A stretch of DNA of 36,540 nt from Candidatus Uhrbacteria bacterium (GCA_023246955.1 JAHFHK010000001.1:1-36540), one strand, 5' to 3'; positions 24,725-33,221 are shown, counted from the first letter of the stretch. Made by a program: numbers and translations. The notes: generated by a model from the letters alone, not told the origin.

Positions 24725-26515
24725 TTACCAACCCCCGCCGCCGCCACCTCCCCCGCCACCACCAGAAAATCCTCCACCACCTGAACCTGAGCTTGACGTG
24801 GTGCTTGTGCTGATGCTCGAGGATACACTTTCGAGTCCTGCGGCGAGACTATCGAATGAAGAGAATCCTGAAGAGGATACAAACCAGAGGGGTGCCATTG
24901 ATCCTTCTTGCGGCATCACGCCTAACTCCCCCATCTTCTTGAGCCATTCCTTGGTGATGCCAAAAAGAATTGCGTAGGGAAGAAGTTTTTCGAACATGCC
25001 TTCTTTCTCGAAAAATTGTTGGCGATATTTTTCAGCGGTATTCATGAAAAGCTTGAAGCCAGATATTTTCCAAATCAGCTCGGCGCCTGCGGGGGTTCGT
25101 TTCATCATCAATCCCCCAAAGATCGCGCATATCCCTGCTGCGGGGATGAACCCAGCACCAAACCATCCGAGGAAGCCTATAAAGAAAAGTATCCCTGCTA
25201 CTACAAAGAATCCTGCCCCGGCCTTTTGGCCTCCATTTTTATCGACGTAGCCTTTTTCGATAAGTTCTGCATCGGCAATGGCGTTGATGGCTTCGAGTTG
25301 CTTTGGGAATGAAGTTTTGAGTGATGAGAGGAGTACGGTGTCCCCATCTTCAAAAAGGGCATCGAAGAGCGCTTGTTCGGTCTTGGTGAGTGCACGTTTC
25401 GGTGTGGCGCCTGTTTTTGTGAGTGAGTAATCTACCGAGCCGAAGAAGCCGGTCTTGGGAATTTCTTTGATTATCAGGAGACCATTGACTGCTAGGTCCA
25501 CTATAGCTGCCGTGATTCCTTTGCTGGTGAGTTTCCCGTGGGTTTCTAGGGCATGTAATGTGAGTGCCGAGAGATTATCGGGTGCGTCGAATTCGGGCGT
25601 GATTGCTTTTTTGACGACGGGATCCTTGCCGTATTTGCGCCACAGGAGAAAACAAACGATGAATGCGAGGATTGAAGGGGCTATCCATAGGATGCCCATG
25701 CCGATAAGCGCTTCTGTGCTCATCGGTGACGAACTCGTATCTCCTTGCGCATTGAGTGCGTCAATAGATTTTTGTACATCTTCTTGGCTGGGAAGTGTGA
25801 ATATTCCTTTCGGGAATGAAATGGATGCGGTTATGTCCTCCCCCTTCTTAAATCCTTTCTTGCTTTCTATGAACAATGTATGTGCATCTTTCCATTTGTA
25901 TTGTATGTATTCGTTGGTATGGTCTTTTGTGACGGTGGGGCCCGCATAGATCGTGAGCGGTGCTTTGGTGCCATCTACTGATGCAGGTGTGTGAATGATA
26001 ATACTTGCTTGATCAATTTCGAGATCCCAAAATGCTCCGATAAGATTCCAGTAGAGTTCATCGGTAGATGTTTGGTCGCGTACCGCATTTTCGACAGTGT
26101 ATGATATGTCATAGACGTTCACTCCCTGCACCGTCTTGTTCGCATCACCAACGCGCCATGAAATGGTCTTGTTATCACTCTGGATGGTTTCTGAGTAGTT
26201 GCGTGCATTCCCCTTCTCATCTTCGATTGCGTTGAGCGTCACAGGCGTCTGAAATGTCTTGCCCTCTTTGGTTTTTATCTGATATGGCAATACACGAAAA
26301 ATACCATGCTTGCCACTACATTGACCACAATCTGCGATGATATGCTCTTTGACATCGAGGGATCCGTCGGTGTTCACGGTGATATCGGAATCAAAGCTCA
26401 TGATATACCAATTCGTGACATTGGCACGCGCTGCATGCGCGGTGAGCGGACTGACGATCGCGACAATCCCGAGAATAAGAACCGAGAGTGCGATGATGCG
26501 GGAGAGGTTTTTCAT
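24725..26515 (-). CDS. DUF2207 domain membrane protein with Gly-rich C-terminus
   Basis: Signal peptide, 'WYIMSFDSDITVNTDGSLDVKEHIIADCG', central TM helices, C-term 'SSGSGGGGFSGGGGGGGGGGGW'. Confidence 0.88.
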   Translation of the reverse strand: MKNLSRIIALSVLILGIVAIVSPLTAHAARANVTNWYIMSFDSDITVNTDGSLDVKEHIIADCGQCSGKHGIFRVLPYQIKTKEGKTFQTPVTLNAIEDEKGNARNYSETIQSDNKTISWRVGDANKTVQGVNVYDISYTVENAVRDQTSTDELYWNLIGAFWDLEIDQASIIIHTPASVDGTKAPLTIYAGPTVTKDHTNEYIQYKWKDAHTLFIESKKGFKKGEDITASISFPKGIFTLPSQEDVQKSIDALNAQGDTSSSPMSTEALIGMGILWIAPSILAFIVCFLLWRKYGKDPVVKKAITPEFDAPDNLSALTLHALETHGKLTSKGITAAIVDLAVNGLLIIKEIPKTGFFGSVDYSLTKTGATPKRALTKTEQALFDALFEDGDTVLLSSLKTSFPKQLEAINAIADAELIEKGYVDKNGGQKAGAGFFVVAGILFFIGFLGWFGAGFIPAAGICAIFGGLMMKRTPAGAELIWKISGFKLFMNTAEKYRQQFFEKEGMFEKLLPYAILFGITKEWLKKMGELGVMPQEGSMAPLWFVSSSGFSSFDSLAAGLESVSSSISTSTTSSSGSGGGGFSGGGGGGGGGGGW

Positions 26516-26540
26516 AAAAAAACACCAGGAAATCCTGGTG
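26516..26540 (-). terminator. Hairpin + U7 tract directly abutting the DUF2207 start codon
   Basis: Minus strand CACCAGGAtttCCTGGTG TTTTTTT ATG. Confidence 0.7.
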
Positions 26541-26549
26541 GTACAAAAA

Positions 26550-27341
26550 TTAGGGCTGTGCAGGTTTTAGATCGATGGAAATAAAGGGCGTTCCTCCGTT
26601 GGTGACTTGTGGCAACTTGCCGTCCCACTTTTCGATGGCGCGTGATTGGAGGATTTGGGAATTGACTTTCAGTGCTTCTGATTCGAGCCGTATTGCCTCT
26701 GCTTTTCCGCGTGCTTCTGCGATGTTCTGTTCTGCTTCGAATTTGACCTTTTCGAGACGGTTGCGTGCGGCAAATGCGTCTTGCTCTGCGCTTACTTTTC
26801 TTTCGATGGATTCGTTGAATGCTGTCGAGAACTCAAAATTTACGATGTTAAAATCATCAACGAGGATTCCTCGTGGTTCGAGTTTTGCTTTGAGCGAGGA
26901 GCGTATTGCGAGTCCTACTGTATCACGCTTGGTGATAAGTTCTTCGGCGGTGAACTTTGCCGTGGATTCTTTGACGGATTCTTGGAGTGCGGGGTCGATG
27001 AGACGACTATTGAAGCTCGTACCGATGTCACGATAGATATCGACGACGCGTGATGGGTCGAGGTGATAGTTGAGGGCAACCGTGGAGTGTACCGTTTGTA
27101 GATCTTTTGACGCGGCGCCTGCTTCTACCTGTTCTTTTTGTATCTTTACGTCCATTTTTACGACTCGTTCTATGAATGGTATACGGAAGTACAGTCCTTC
27201 GCGTACGATGTCCCCAGTCACTGCGCTAAAGCGAAGGCGCACTCCCCTCTCTCCTGTCCCAACGGTGCCAAAGGGAAAGTTTGCAATAACAAAGATGAGG
27301 ATGATGCCAGTGAGAATAGCGAACGGGATGAGTTTTTTCAT
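26550..27341 (-). CDS. SPFH/prohibitin (HflC-like) family protein
   Basis: N-term TM, 'GTGERGVRLRFSAVTGDIVREGLYFRIPFIERVVKMDVKIQKEQVEA', 'AEQNIAEARGKAEAIRLESEALKVNSQILQSRAIEKWDGKLPQV'. Confidence 0.93.
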   Translation of the reverse strand: MKKLIPFAILTGIILIFVIANFPFGTVGTGERGVRLRFSAVTGDIVREGLYFRIPFIERVVKMDVKIQKEQVEAGAASKDLQTVHSTVALNYHLDPSRVVDIYRDIGTSFNSRLIDPALQESVKESTAKFTAEELITKRDTVGLAIRSSLKAKLEPRGILVDDFNIVNFEFSTAFNESIERKVSAEQDAFAARNRLEKVKFEAEQNIAEARGKAEAIRLESEALKVNSQILQSRAIEKWDGKLPQVTNGGTPFISIDLKPAQP

Positions 27342-27356
27342 ATACAGCGTTGCGTA

Positions 27357-27845
27357 TTACTTGATTGCGTCAAGTGTTTCCATGATATGGATGAATGTTT
27401 TTTTCTCTTTCCAAAATCCCGCGCCGTTCTCTTTGAGCTTATCAAAAAGATACGTGAACTTTTCGTCGGAGGTTTCTGCTTTTGCTTCTTTTTCAGCGTC
27501 TTCGTTGAGTGCTTCGATTTTATCAAAATATGCGCGCTCTACTGCCTGGGTTTCGAGTGTATATCGCTCCTGGAGATTGGTGAGACGGGTGTGACGCTCC
27601 CCTTCTTCGGGGATATTCAGTGCAGCACGGTATTCTTCGCTGAATCCTGCTTTAGTAGCGCTATATTTGGTGCTGAATTCGGTCTGAAGTTGTCCTCTTT
27701 TTGCCAAAAATGCACGAACGGAATCTTCGAGATCGTGGAGGGTTTTGGTACATATTTTGGTCTCTTCGAGGTCGCGTGCTTCTACTGCTTCGAGGTACTG
27801 AACGAGGGAGAGAATGTCTTTCGTTGCCAGAGTGAATGATTTCAT
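27357..27845 (-). CDS. Coiled-coil hypothetical protein in SPFH/DUF2207 operon
   Basis: 162 aa charged helical protein, 15 nt upstream of the SPFH gene. Confidence 0.65.
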   Translation of the reverse strand: MKSFTLATKDILSLVQYLEAVEARDLEETKICTKTLHDLEDSVRAFLAKRGQLQTEFSTKYSATKAGFSEEYRAALNIPEEGERHTRLTNLQERYTLETQAVERAYFDKIEALNEDAEKEAKAETSDEKFTYLFDKLKENGAGFWKEKKTFIHIMETLDAIK

Positions 27846-27884
27846 AGTCGGTACATGTCTATATATGAGTAGTTTGTCCGTTTT

Positions 27885-27912
27885 AGTGTATCACGGGGTG
27901 GTGAGGTGTCAA
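27885..27912 (-). promoter_or_regulatory. sigma70-like promoter of the 27357/SPFH/DUF2207 operon
   Basis: TTGACA-16-TACACT with TGA before -10. Confidence 0.6.
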
Positions 27913-27953
27913 TGGGAGGACTGTCTTGTTGCGATAAGGCATATCAGGGGTTT

Positions 27954-27990
27954 TTGTATAAAAAAACAGAGGAAGATTGGCTTCCTCTGT
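27954..27990 (-). terminator. Intrinsic terminator downstream of the 28005 gene
   Basis: Minus strand ACAGAGGAAGccaatCTTCCTCTGT followed by TTTTTTATAC. Confidence 0.9.
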
Positions 27991-28004
27991 TGTGGGGGTA
28001 TTGA

Positions 28005-28799
28005 TTATCGTGAGAGTACTGCTCCTATGTGATCTGCAACAAATTCGTCGTCGAGCCCCGCGTCTATGTCAAGTCCTTCCTCATCCCCGATACCTACGTG
28101 GAAGAGAGAATTATCCCAGGCGCGGGCGTCTGTCTGGTCAGATTTTCCTAATAGAATGCGGATACCGTGACTACGTAGTAGGATCATGAAATCCCACACT
28201 ACTTCTAAGGGTTTACGTCTACGTGTCAGGGTTGGGTCGAAACCCACTTTCTTTGCATAGGCGTTCAGGGCTGTTGTTTGTTTGGCATGTGCCTTCTTGA
28301 GTGTGCCTTTCAAGCACTTCTTTGTTACGAATTGCCAATGTAGTACCTGAATGTCTGAGGTATCGATCACGTCTCGCGTATAATATCCATTGGGGTTATA
28401 GAAGAGTTTTCCTTGGTTTCTTGTAAGCATATCGGGAGCTATATAGTCTTGCAGTGCTCGCATGGTTACCGAGATATCCTTTTTTTGATGTCTGAAGGAG
28501 GGTGTTCTTAGCATGAGAAGCCAATCTTTGACATTCACGGTTCCCTCTTCTATCCGAGAGAGGAATATAGCGACATCTGGTTCATGGCATTTGTCCCATA
28601 ATGCCTTGAAGATGGGCTTATATACAAAATTCGGAACTCGTAGAGGTGCTCTTTCGCTTTGCAGGGTGAATGCTTGCCGCACTTCATCAATCCCGCAAAA
28701 GTTTTTCCCGAATAGAGTGCGGAGCTTCTCGTAGTGCTTTACATATTTTCCCAGCTCGCGATCGATTTCTCGTGGAGAGAAATTACATGCTATTCCCAT
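28005..28799 (-). CDS. Hypothetical protein (264 aa)
   Basis: Long ORF on coding strand of the block; no recognised motif. Confidence 0.65.
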   Translation of the reverse strand: MGIACNFSPREIDRELGKYVKHYEKLRTLFGKNFCGIDEVRQAFTLQSERAPLRVPNFVYKPIFKALWDKCHEPDVAIFLSRIEEGTVNVKDWLLMLRTPSFRHQKKDISVTMRALQDYIAPDMLTRNQGKLFYNPNGYYTRDVIDTSDIQVLHWQFVTKKCLKGTLKKAHAKQTTALNAYAKKVGFDPTLTRRRKPLEVVWDFMILLRSHGIRILLGKSDQTDARAWDNSLFHVGIGDEEGLDIDAGLDDEFVADHIGAVLSR

Positions 28800-28879
28800 T
28801 TTCTATTCCTCTTTCTCTTTGGATTTTTCAAATAACTCTTTTGTTTATAGCATTGATGTAACGTGATGTCAAGGCCAAT

Positions 28880-29113
28880 TTATCCTTGATATAGATCCTT
28901 GAAGTCCTCAGCCTTTACGTCAAGGTCGCTGAGTATGCTTTTCAATAGTTTCGGGTGGATTATTTTTCCTGCATGAAATGGAATCGTGGTGCGTAGCCCG
29001 TCTTCGTTCTTATATATCATATGACTCCCCGACTGTCGTACGAGGGTGAATCCTCTACTTTCGACAAACTTTACGAGCTCTTTCGCAGTGATACGAGGCA
29101 GTTTATCTGACAT
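28880..29113 (-). CDS. hicA: HicA-family toxin (mRNA interferase)
   Basis: 'LPRITAKELVKFVESRGFTLVRQSGSHMIYKNEDGLRTTIPFHAGKIIHPKLLKSILSDLDV' (conserved G-S-H). Confidence 0.93.
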   Translation of the reverse strand: MSDKLPRITAKELVKFVESRGFTLVRQSGSHMIYKNEDGLRTTIPFHAGKIIHPKLLKSILSDLDVKAEDFKDLYQG

Positions 29114-29115
29114 AT

Positions 29116-29343
29116 CTACTGCAGTACGACGTTCACTGCGGAGATGCTCACCGTTGCCGGCTTTGATAGCTTTTCTTTGTGCTCAAGTCGGTCTTGAATG
29201 TGAAGTCTGATTGCATCTTCTATATTGTCAATAGCTTCTTCGTAGGTATCTCCTTGGCTGTGGCATCCCTGAAGAGATGGGCAGGTTGCGTAGTAGCCAT
29301 CTTCGTCTTTTTCTATGACTACCGGGTAGTTATATGTTTGCAT
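29116..29343 (-). CDS. hicB: HicB-family antitoxin (short form)
   Basis: 'YPVVIEKDEDGYYATCPSLQGCHSQGDTYEEAIDNIEDAIRLHIQDRLE'; 2 nt upstream of hicA. Confidence 0.93.
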   Translation of the reverse strand: MQTYNYPVVIEKDEDGYYATCPSLQGCHSQGDTYEEAIDNIEDAIRLHIQDRLEHKEKLSKPATVSISAVNVVLQ

Positions 29344-29399
29344 ATTTTTTTTGAAGAAATCGTTGGTATGTGTTCCTTCGATGGTGGTTTGTTGATTTT

Positions 29400-29427
29400 A
29401 GTGTATCACGGGGTGGCGGGGTGTCAA
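29400..29427 (-). promoter_or_regulatory. sigma70-like promoter of hicB-hicA
   Basis: TTGACA-16-TACACT on minus strand. Confidence 0.6.
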
Positions 29428-29463
29428 TGGGGGTTGTGCTAGGGCATGGCATGGGAGGTGTTT

Positions 29464-29500
29464 TTGTATAAAAAAACAGAGGAAGATTGGCTTCCTCTGT
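29464..29500 (-). terminator. Intrinsic terminator downstream of telA-like gene
   Basis: ACAGAGGAAGccaatCTTCCTCTGT followed by TTTTTTATAC on minus strand. Confidence 0.9.
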
Positions 29501-29513
29501 AATGGCAGGCTCC

Positions 29514-30599
29514 TTATTTTAGTAGCCGTGCTTTTAATTGTCCTTGCAGCTGCACGAGTTTTTGTTCTGTTTCTCCTCGTGTTTTTTTACCTTCGATGCG
29601 AATTTTTTCTATTTCATCTACGGTGCTTATCAGCTGGTTATTGACATGTTCCAGTGTCGCGATGTCAACGATACCTCGCTCTCCCTCTTTTGCGATGCTT
29701 ATTGCTCCTTGTTTGAGCAGGTCTGCATTGCCTTTCAAGAGATCGTTAGTGGTATCGCTTACATTCTTTTGTAACTCTACCGCGCTGCTTTGTCTCATGA
29801 GGGTCACTCTGATGACAAGACTTTGTTTCCAGAGCGGGATCGTGTTAAGGATCGAACTCTGGATTTTTTCGGCGAGGAGCATATTGTTTCCCTGAATTAG
29901 TCGGATTTGCGGTGCTGTTTGAATCGCAATCATTTTTGTGATCTGGAGATCGTTTATCTTTTTTTCAAGACGATCTTTGAGCTGATTGAGATTTTGGACA
30001 TGTTGTACATCCATGGGGTTGTTTGTTCCCTGTGCTGCTACCAGTGCTTGCGGTATTATTTCTTGGCTCAATTCAGCAAGTCGCTGCATTGCTCCCAAAA
30101 TGTGTAATTCCAGCTGCATGAAGCCATTCTCGTTGTTCGCATAGACGGCATCGAGTAGGGCGACATCGCTGACAAGCTGCGTATGAGCGTTTTGAAGACT
30201 GGTAGATATTGCTTCTATTTCATCTTCAATCTTTTCATATTTTGCGAGGGCACTTTTTCCTTTGTCGATCAACTTTCCGAGGATAGGGATACTATGGAGT
30301 AACCCTTCCTTCTTGGTGTTCGAAAAGTCTTTTACATCGATCGATTTGCACTTCAGCATGAGCTTGGAAAGTGTCTCTCCTACCTCACCCATATCCTTTG
30401 CTCTGATGTTTTGCAGCATGGTATCTGCCAGTTGCGACGTGTGCTGTTGGACTTGGGAACCGAACTGCATTATTCCTGTGGTATTAGAAGGATCGAGAGA
30501 AATGCTTAATGCAATCTTTCTTACTTCCTCTTGTTGTGCTCCTGAGAGCTGCAGGGATGTGCTCCCCTGCTCGGTAATTTGTGGAACAATAGCATCCAT
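29514..30599 (-). CDS. Toxic anion resistance protein TelA family
   Basis: 'SIPILGKLIDKGKSALAKYEKIEDEIEAISTSLQNAHTQLVSDVALLDAVYANNENGFMQLELHILGA', 'IQTAPQIRLIQGNNMLLAEKIQSSILNTIPLWKQSLVIRVTL'. Confidence 0.92.
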   Translation of the reverse strand: MDAIVPQITEQGSTSLQLSGAQQEEVRKIALSISLDPSNTTGIMQFGSQVQQHTSQLADTMLQNIRAKDMGEVGETLSKLMLKCKSIDVKDFSNTKKEGLLHSIPILGKLIDKGKSALAKYEKIEDEIEAISTSLQNAHTQLVSDVALLDAVYANNENGFMQLELHILGAMQRLAELSQEIIPQALVAAQGTNNPMDVQHVQNLNQLKDRLEKKINDLQITKMIAIQTAPQIRLIQGNNMLLAEKIQSSILNTIPLWKQSLVIRVTLMRQSSAVELQKNVSDTTNDLLKGNADLLKQGAISIAKEGERGIVDIATLEHVNNQLISTVDEIEKIRIEGKKTRGETEQKLVQLQGQLKARLLK

Positions 30600-30611
30600 T
30601 ATGGTTCCTCC

Positions 30612-31340
30612 TTATCCTTTCTTTCCCCCTAGCCAGGTACACAGTTCATCAGGTAAGAGACTTTCGTGAAAGGCTTCATCGGAAGCTGATTTCCCGAGGT
30701 CTTCAATGGCGAGGAATCCTGTGTTGTCAAAATCGTCCGCCACTCTCTTTAGAAATCTAAACGCTTCCCTTCCTATTCCTATGAAGAGGAAGTAGATGTT
30801 GCTATGGGCTTCCTGACACTTTTTTAAGAGCTGATATGTTTCAGTCTGATCGCTATTTTCTCCGTCGGTGATGAAGTAACAGATCGCCGGGAATCCCTTC
30901 TTTGAACTGGCCTGCAATACTTCTTGCCCACCCATTCCGAAGAACCCTCCTTTTTTGGTTAAGAAGCCATATTCTTTTAATAGTGCTTCTGTCACTGGAG
31001 CGTAGTCTGTTCCTCCCCATTTTTCAATGCCCCTGTTGTTGAGTATCTCTTTTTGCACATAGCTATCGTAGTTAGCCCGTGTTGCACTGGGAGAGATTTG
31101 GGCATGCATTTTCCCACTAGAGAAGACAAATACATCTAGTTCTCCGTTATCATCGAAGTTCAATGCTACTGGGAGTGTTCGTTGAAAGAACTCTTGAACT
31201 ATTCCCCTTTCGTAGTTGTTTTTCATCGATCCACTAATGTCGAGCACGAGGCTTACCATTGCGGTGATGTTGGCGATTTGTTTCTTTTCGAGAACAAACT
31301 TTACTTTCTTTTCTTCTTTTTCGAGATTGAACGCAACCAT
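30612..31340 (-). CDS. vWA-domain protein, TerF/TerY-like
   Basis: 'AMVSLVLDISGSMKNNY' (MIDAS DxSxS), 'WGGTDYAPVTEALLKEYG', 'PAICYFITDGENSD', 'IYFLFIGIGREAFRFLKRVADDFDNTGFLAIEDL'. Confidence 0.9.
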   Translation of the reverse strand: MVAFNLEKEEKKVKFVLEKKQIANITAMVSLVLDISGSMKNNYERGIVQEFFQRTLPVALNFDDNGELDVFVFSSGKMHAQISPSATRANYDSYVQKEILNNRGIEKWGGTDYAPVTEALLKEYGFLTKKGGFFGMGGQEVLQASSKKGFPAICYFITDGENSDQTETYQLLKKCQEAHSNIYFLFIGIGREAFRFLKRVADDFDNTGFLAIEDLGKSASDEAFHESLLPDELCTWLGGKKG

Positions 31341-31351
31341 TTTTCTTTACC

Positions 31352-32599
31352 TTACCTTTTCAGTCTTTCTAATATTTTTTCTTGGAGCGTGAAGAGATCA
31401 TGGAGATCTCTGGTATCTTTGTCAATCGGCTGGGTTTGCAGGAGCACCATAATGCTACTTATTGTGCTCTGCCATGTCGGTAGCAGTGTGAGTGTCACCT
31501 CCTGGATGTTTTGTATCGTGAGTGTTAATCCCCTTTCTTGGATTTCTAGTTGTTGCATCGCTTGGAATAATCCCATTTTTGTAATACCAAGGCTTTGTAC
31601 GCGATCTCCTAATAGTGAGAGTGCAGTATCCAGCTTGTCGGTTTTTTGAAGACCGTGGGTTGTATCGTGATTATTCTTCAATGATGCACCATAGGAAGAA
31701 AGATATTTGCCCGCTACGATTGCTGCATCTACGGTACGTATTAGATGCGGTATCGATGTATGCAGATGTTTTGTTTCATCTCGTAGCTCGATAAGAATCG
31801 GGAGATACTGCTGTATCTCCACGATGCGTTTTTTTGTATCTTCGAGCATTACTCTTAACTTTTCTCTTGGGGAGATATTCTCTTTTGGCTTTAAAAAGCT
31901 AAAGATGTTTTTCTTCGTTCCCAGGAGAAGATCGCGATCGAGACTATTCATGGTGTTGATGATTTCCGTGATGCTGCGTTTCGTTTTTTCGAATGCCTCA
32001 TTGCTACTAATTTCCAATATTCGGTGTGCGAGTTTGCTATTTTCCTCCTGTTCTCGCGTTCCGAATGAGAAGAACTTTTCATCTCTACCGTCTTCAAAAT
32101 TGAAGAATGATATCATCTCTTTCGCTTTTTGGAGCGACGTTGCATCATCAATGTTTGCATCTATGGTACGGAGTACTTCAACACTTACTTCGATTTTGCG
32201 ACGTATGCTAGCTTCTGTGCTGAAGAGAACCGTTACTGATGGCTTTTCCGGACGCGCTGGCACTGTAGATGGTGCTTTTGCTTCCCCGAATAGGACTTTT
32301 GGTTTTGGGACGTTCGATCCTTCTTGTTGTGTTTTAGTATTCTCTTCTTGCTGTGAAGCAAACAATAATACTTTTGGTTCTATAGGATCGGTTATTTTGT
32401 GCTCGATTTGCCTACTCCCTTCTTCCTTTTGAGAAAATGAGAGTACTTTTGGCTGTATGGGATCCTCCTTTTTTTCTGGTTGATGCGCGCTACTTTCCTG
32501 CGAAGAGGAAAATAGTACTTTGACTTTTTGTTTCCCTTCCTCTGGCTCTCGAAAAAAATGAATGCCAGAGGAAGGGTTATTGGTGTTTTCCTCTGGCAT
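31352..32599 (-). CDS. Hypothetical helical protein with N-terminal repeated KVLF motifs; C-terminal half possibly TelA-like
   Basis: 415 aa; 'KVKVLFSSSQ','PKVLSFSQKEE','PKVLLFASQQEE','PKVLFGEAKAP','VTVLFSTEAS' in N-terminal ~130 aa. Confidence 0.7.
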   Translation of the reverse strand: MPEENTNNPSSGIHFFREPEEGKQKVKVLFSSSQESSAHQPEKKEDPIQPKVLSFSQKEEGSRQIEHKITDPIEPKVLLFASQQEENTKTQQEGSNVPKPKVLFGEAKAPSTVPARPEKPSVTVLFSTEASIRRKIEVSVEVLRTIDANIDDATSLQKAKEMISFFNFEDGRDEKFFSFGTREQEENSKLAHRILEISSNEAFEKTKRSITEIINTMNSLDRDLLLGTKKNIFSFLKPKENISPREKLRVMLEDTKKRIVEIQQYLPILIELRDETKHLHTSIPHLIRTVDAAIVAGKYLSSYGASLKNNHDTTHGLQKTDKLDTALSLLGDRVQSLGITKMGLFQAMQQLEIQERGLTLTIQNIQEVTLTLLPTWQSTISSIMVLLQTQPIDKDTRDLHDLFTLQEKILERLKR

Positions 32600-32621
32600 G
32601 CTCTATTCTTCTTCTTTTTGT

Positions 32622-33209
32622 TTACTGGTACTGCTCTAAGATATCTCCCAGTTCTACTGTAGATCCTGCGCCCACTGCTTTGAATACCCAGTTATTGCCT
32701 TCCCGTAAGAAGCTTCCTACTTGGACGGCAGTAGAACCTGCGAATTCATCACGGAGCTTATAGATACACAGATCCTGGTTAGTATCCAGATCAGTGACGT
32801 GAATATAGCTTTCTTTCACACTCCCAAAGCATTGTCCTCTTAACTTTGCTTTATAGATAGTCGCAAAGATCGCTAGTTCGACAATCTCTGCTGGAATTTT
32901 TGAGAAATCTACTTCGATTTTCTCATCATCCCCCGACTCTTTCCCTGTACGGCTGTCACCATAATGTTTAATTGAGCCGTCACTGGTCACAAAGGTATTA
33001 TCCTTCTGCTTCAGACTTTCGTTTGCGAAGCAAACGGCATGTGAGCCGTCCCCGTAGAATCGTGGACTTCCCGTTATATGAACGAGTCCAAGAATAGAAA
33101 CATCAAGATCATGGTTGGCTCCAGCCTCCCAGCCTAGGCCGATGAGTACCTTACGCACCCCCTTGTCGAGATTGAATTTATTCCCTTTTTCGAGGTTGAA
33201 TGTAGCCAT
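32622..33209 (-). CDS. TerD-family tellurium resistance / stress protein
   Basis: 'FNLEKGNKFNLDKGVRKVLIGLGWEAGANHDLDVSILGL', 'HYGDSRTGKESGDDEKIEVDFSKIPAEIVELAIFATIY', 'CIYKLRDEFAGSTAVQVGSFLREGNNWVFKAVGAG'. Confidence 0.95.
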   Translation of the reverse strand: MATFNLEKGNKFNLDKGVRKVLIGLGWEAGANHDLDVSILGLVHITGSPRFYGDGSHAVCFANESLKQKDNTFVTSDGSIKHYGDSRTGKESGDDEKIEVDFSKIPAEIVELAIFATIYKAKLRGQCFGSVKESYIHVTDLDTNQDLCIYKLRDEFAGSTAVQVGSFLREGNNWVFKAVGAGSTVELGDILEQYQ

Positions 33210-33221
33210 ATTTTTTCCTCC

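Larger units (their letters stand above)
27881..27990. repeat. Terminator-promoter intergenic repeat, copy A
   Basis: ttttagtgtatcacggggtgg...gtgtcaatggg ... gtttttgtataaaaaaACAGAGGAAGattggCTTCCTCTGT; ends identical or nearly identical to copy B, middle divergent. Confidence 0.85.
29396..29500. repeat. Terminator-promoter intergenic repeat, copy B
   Basis: ttttagtgtatcacggggtggcggggtgtcaatggg ... gtttttgtataaaaaaACAGAGGAAGattggCTTCCTCTGT. Confidence 0.85.

Noticed and set aside
25455-27839. Several plus-strand ORFs (up to 233 aa) opposite DUF2207, SPFH and the coiled-coil gene
   Set aside because: Antisense shadows of confident minus-strand genes.
31707-32432. 241-aa plus-strand Ser/Phe-rich ORF opposite the KVLF-repeat gene
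   Set aside because: Shadow ORF; the minus-strand frame is in operon register with TerD and vWA and has sensible composition.
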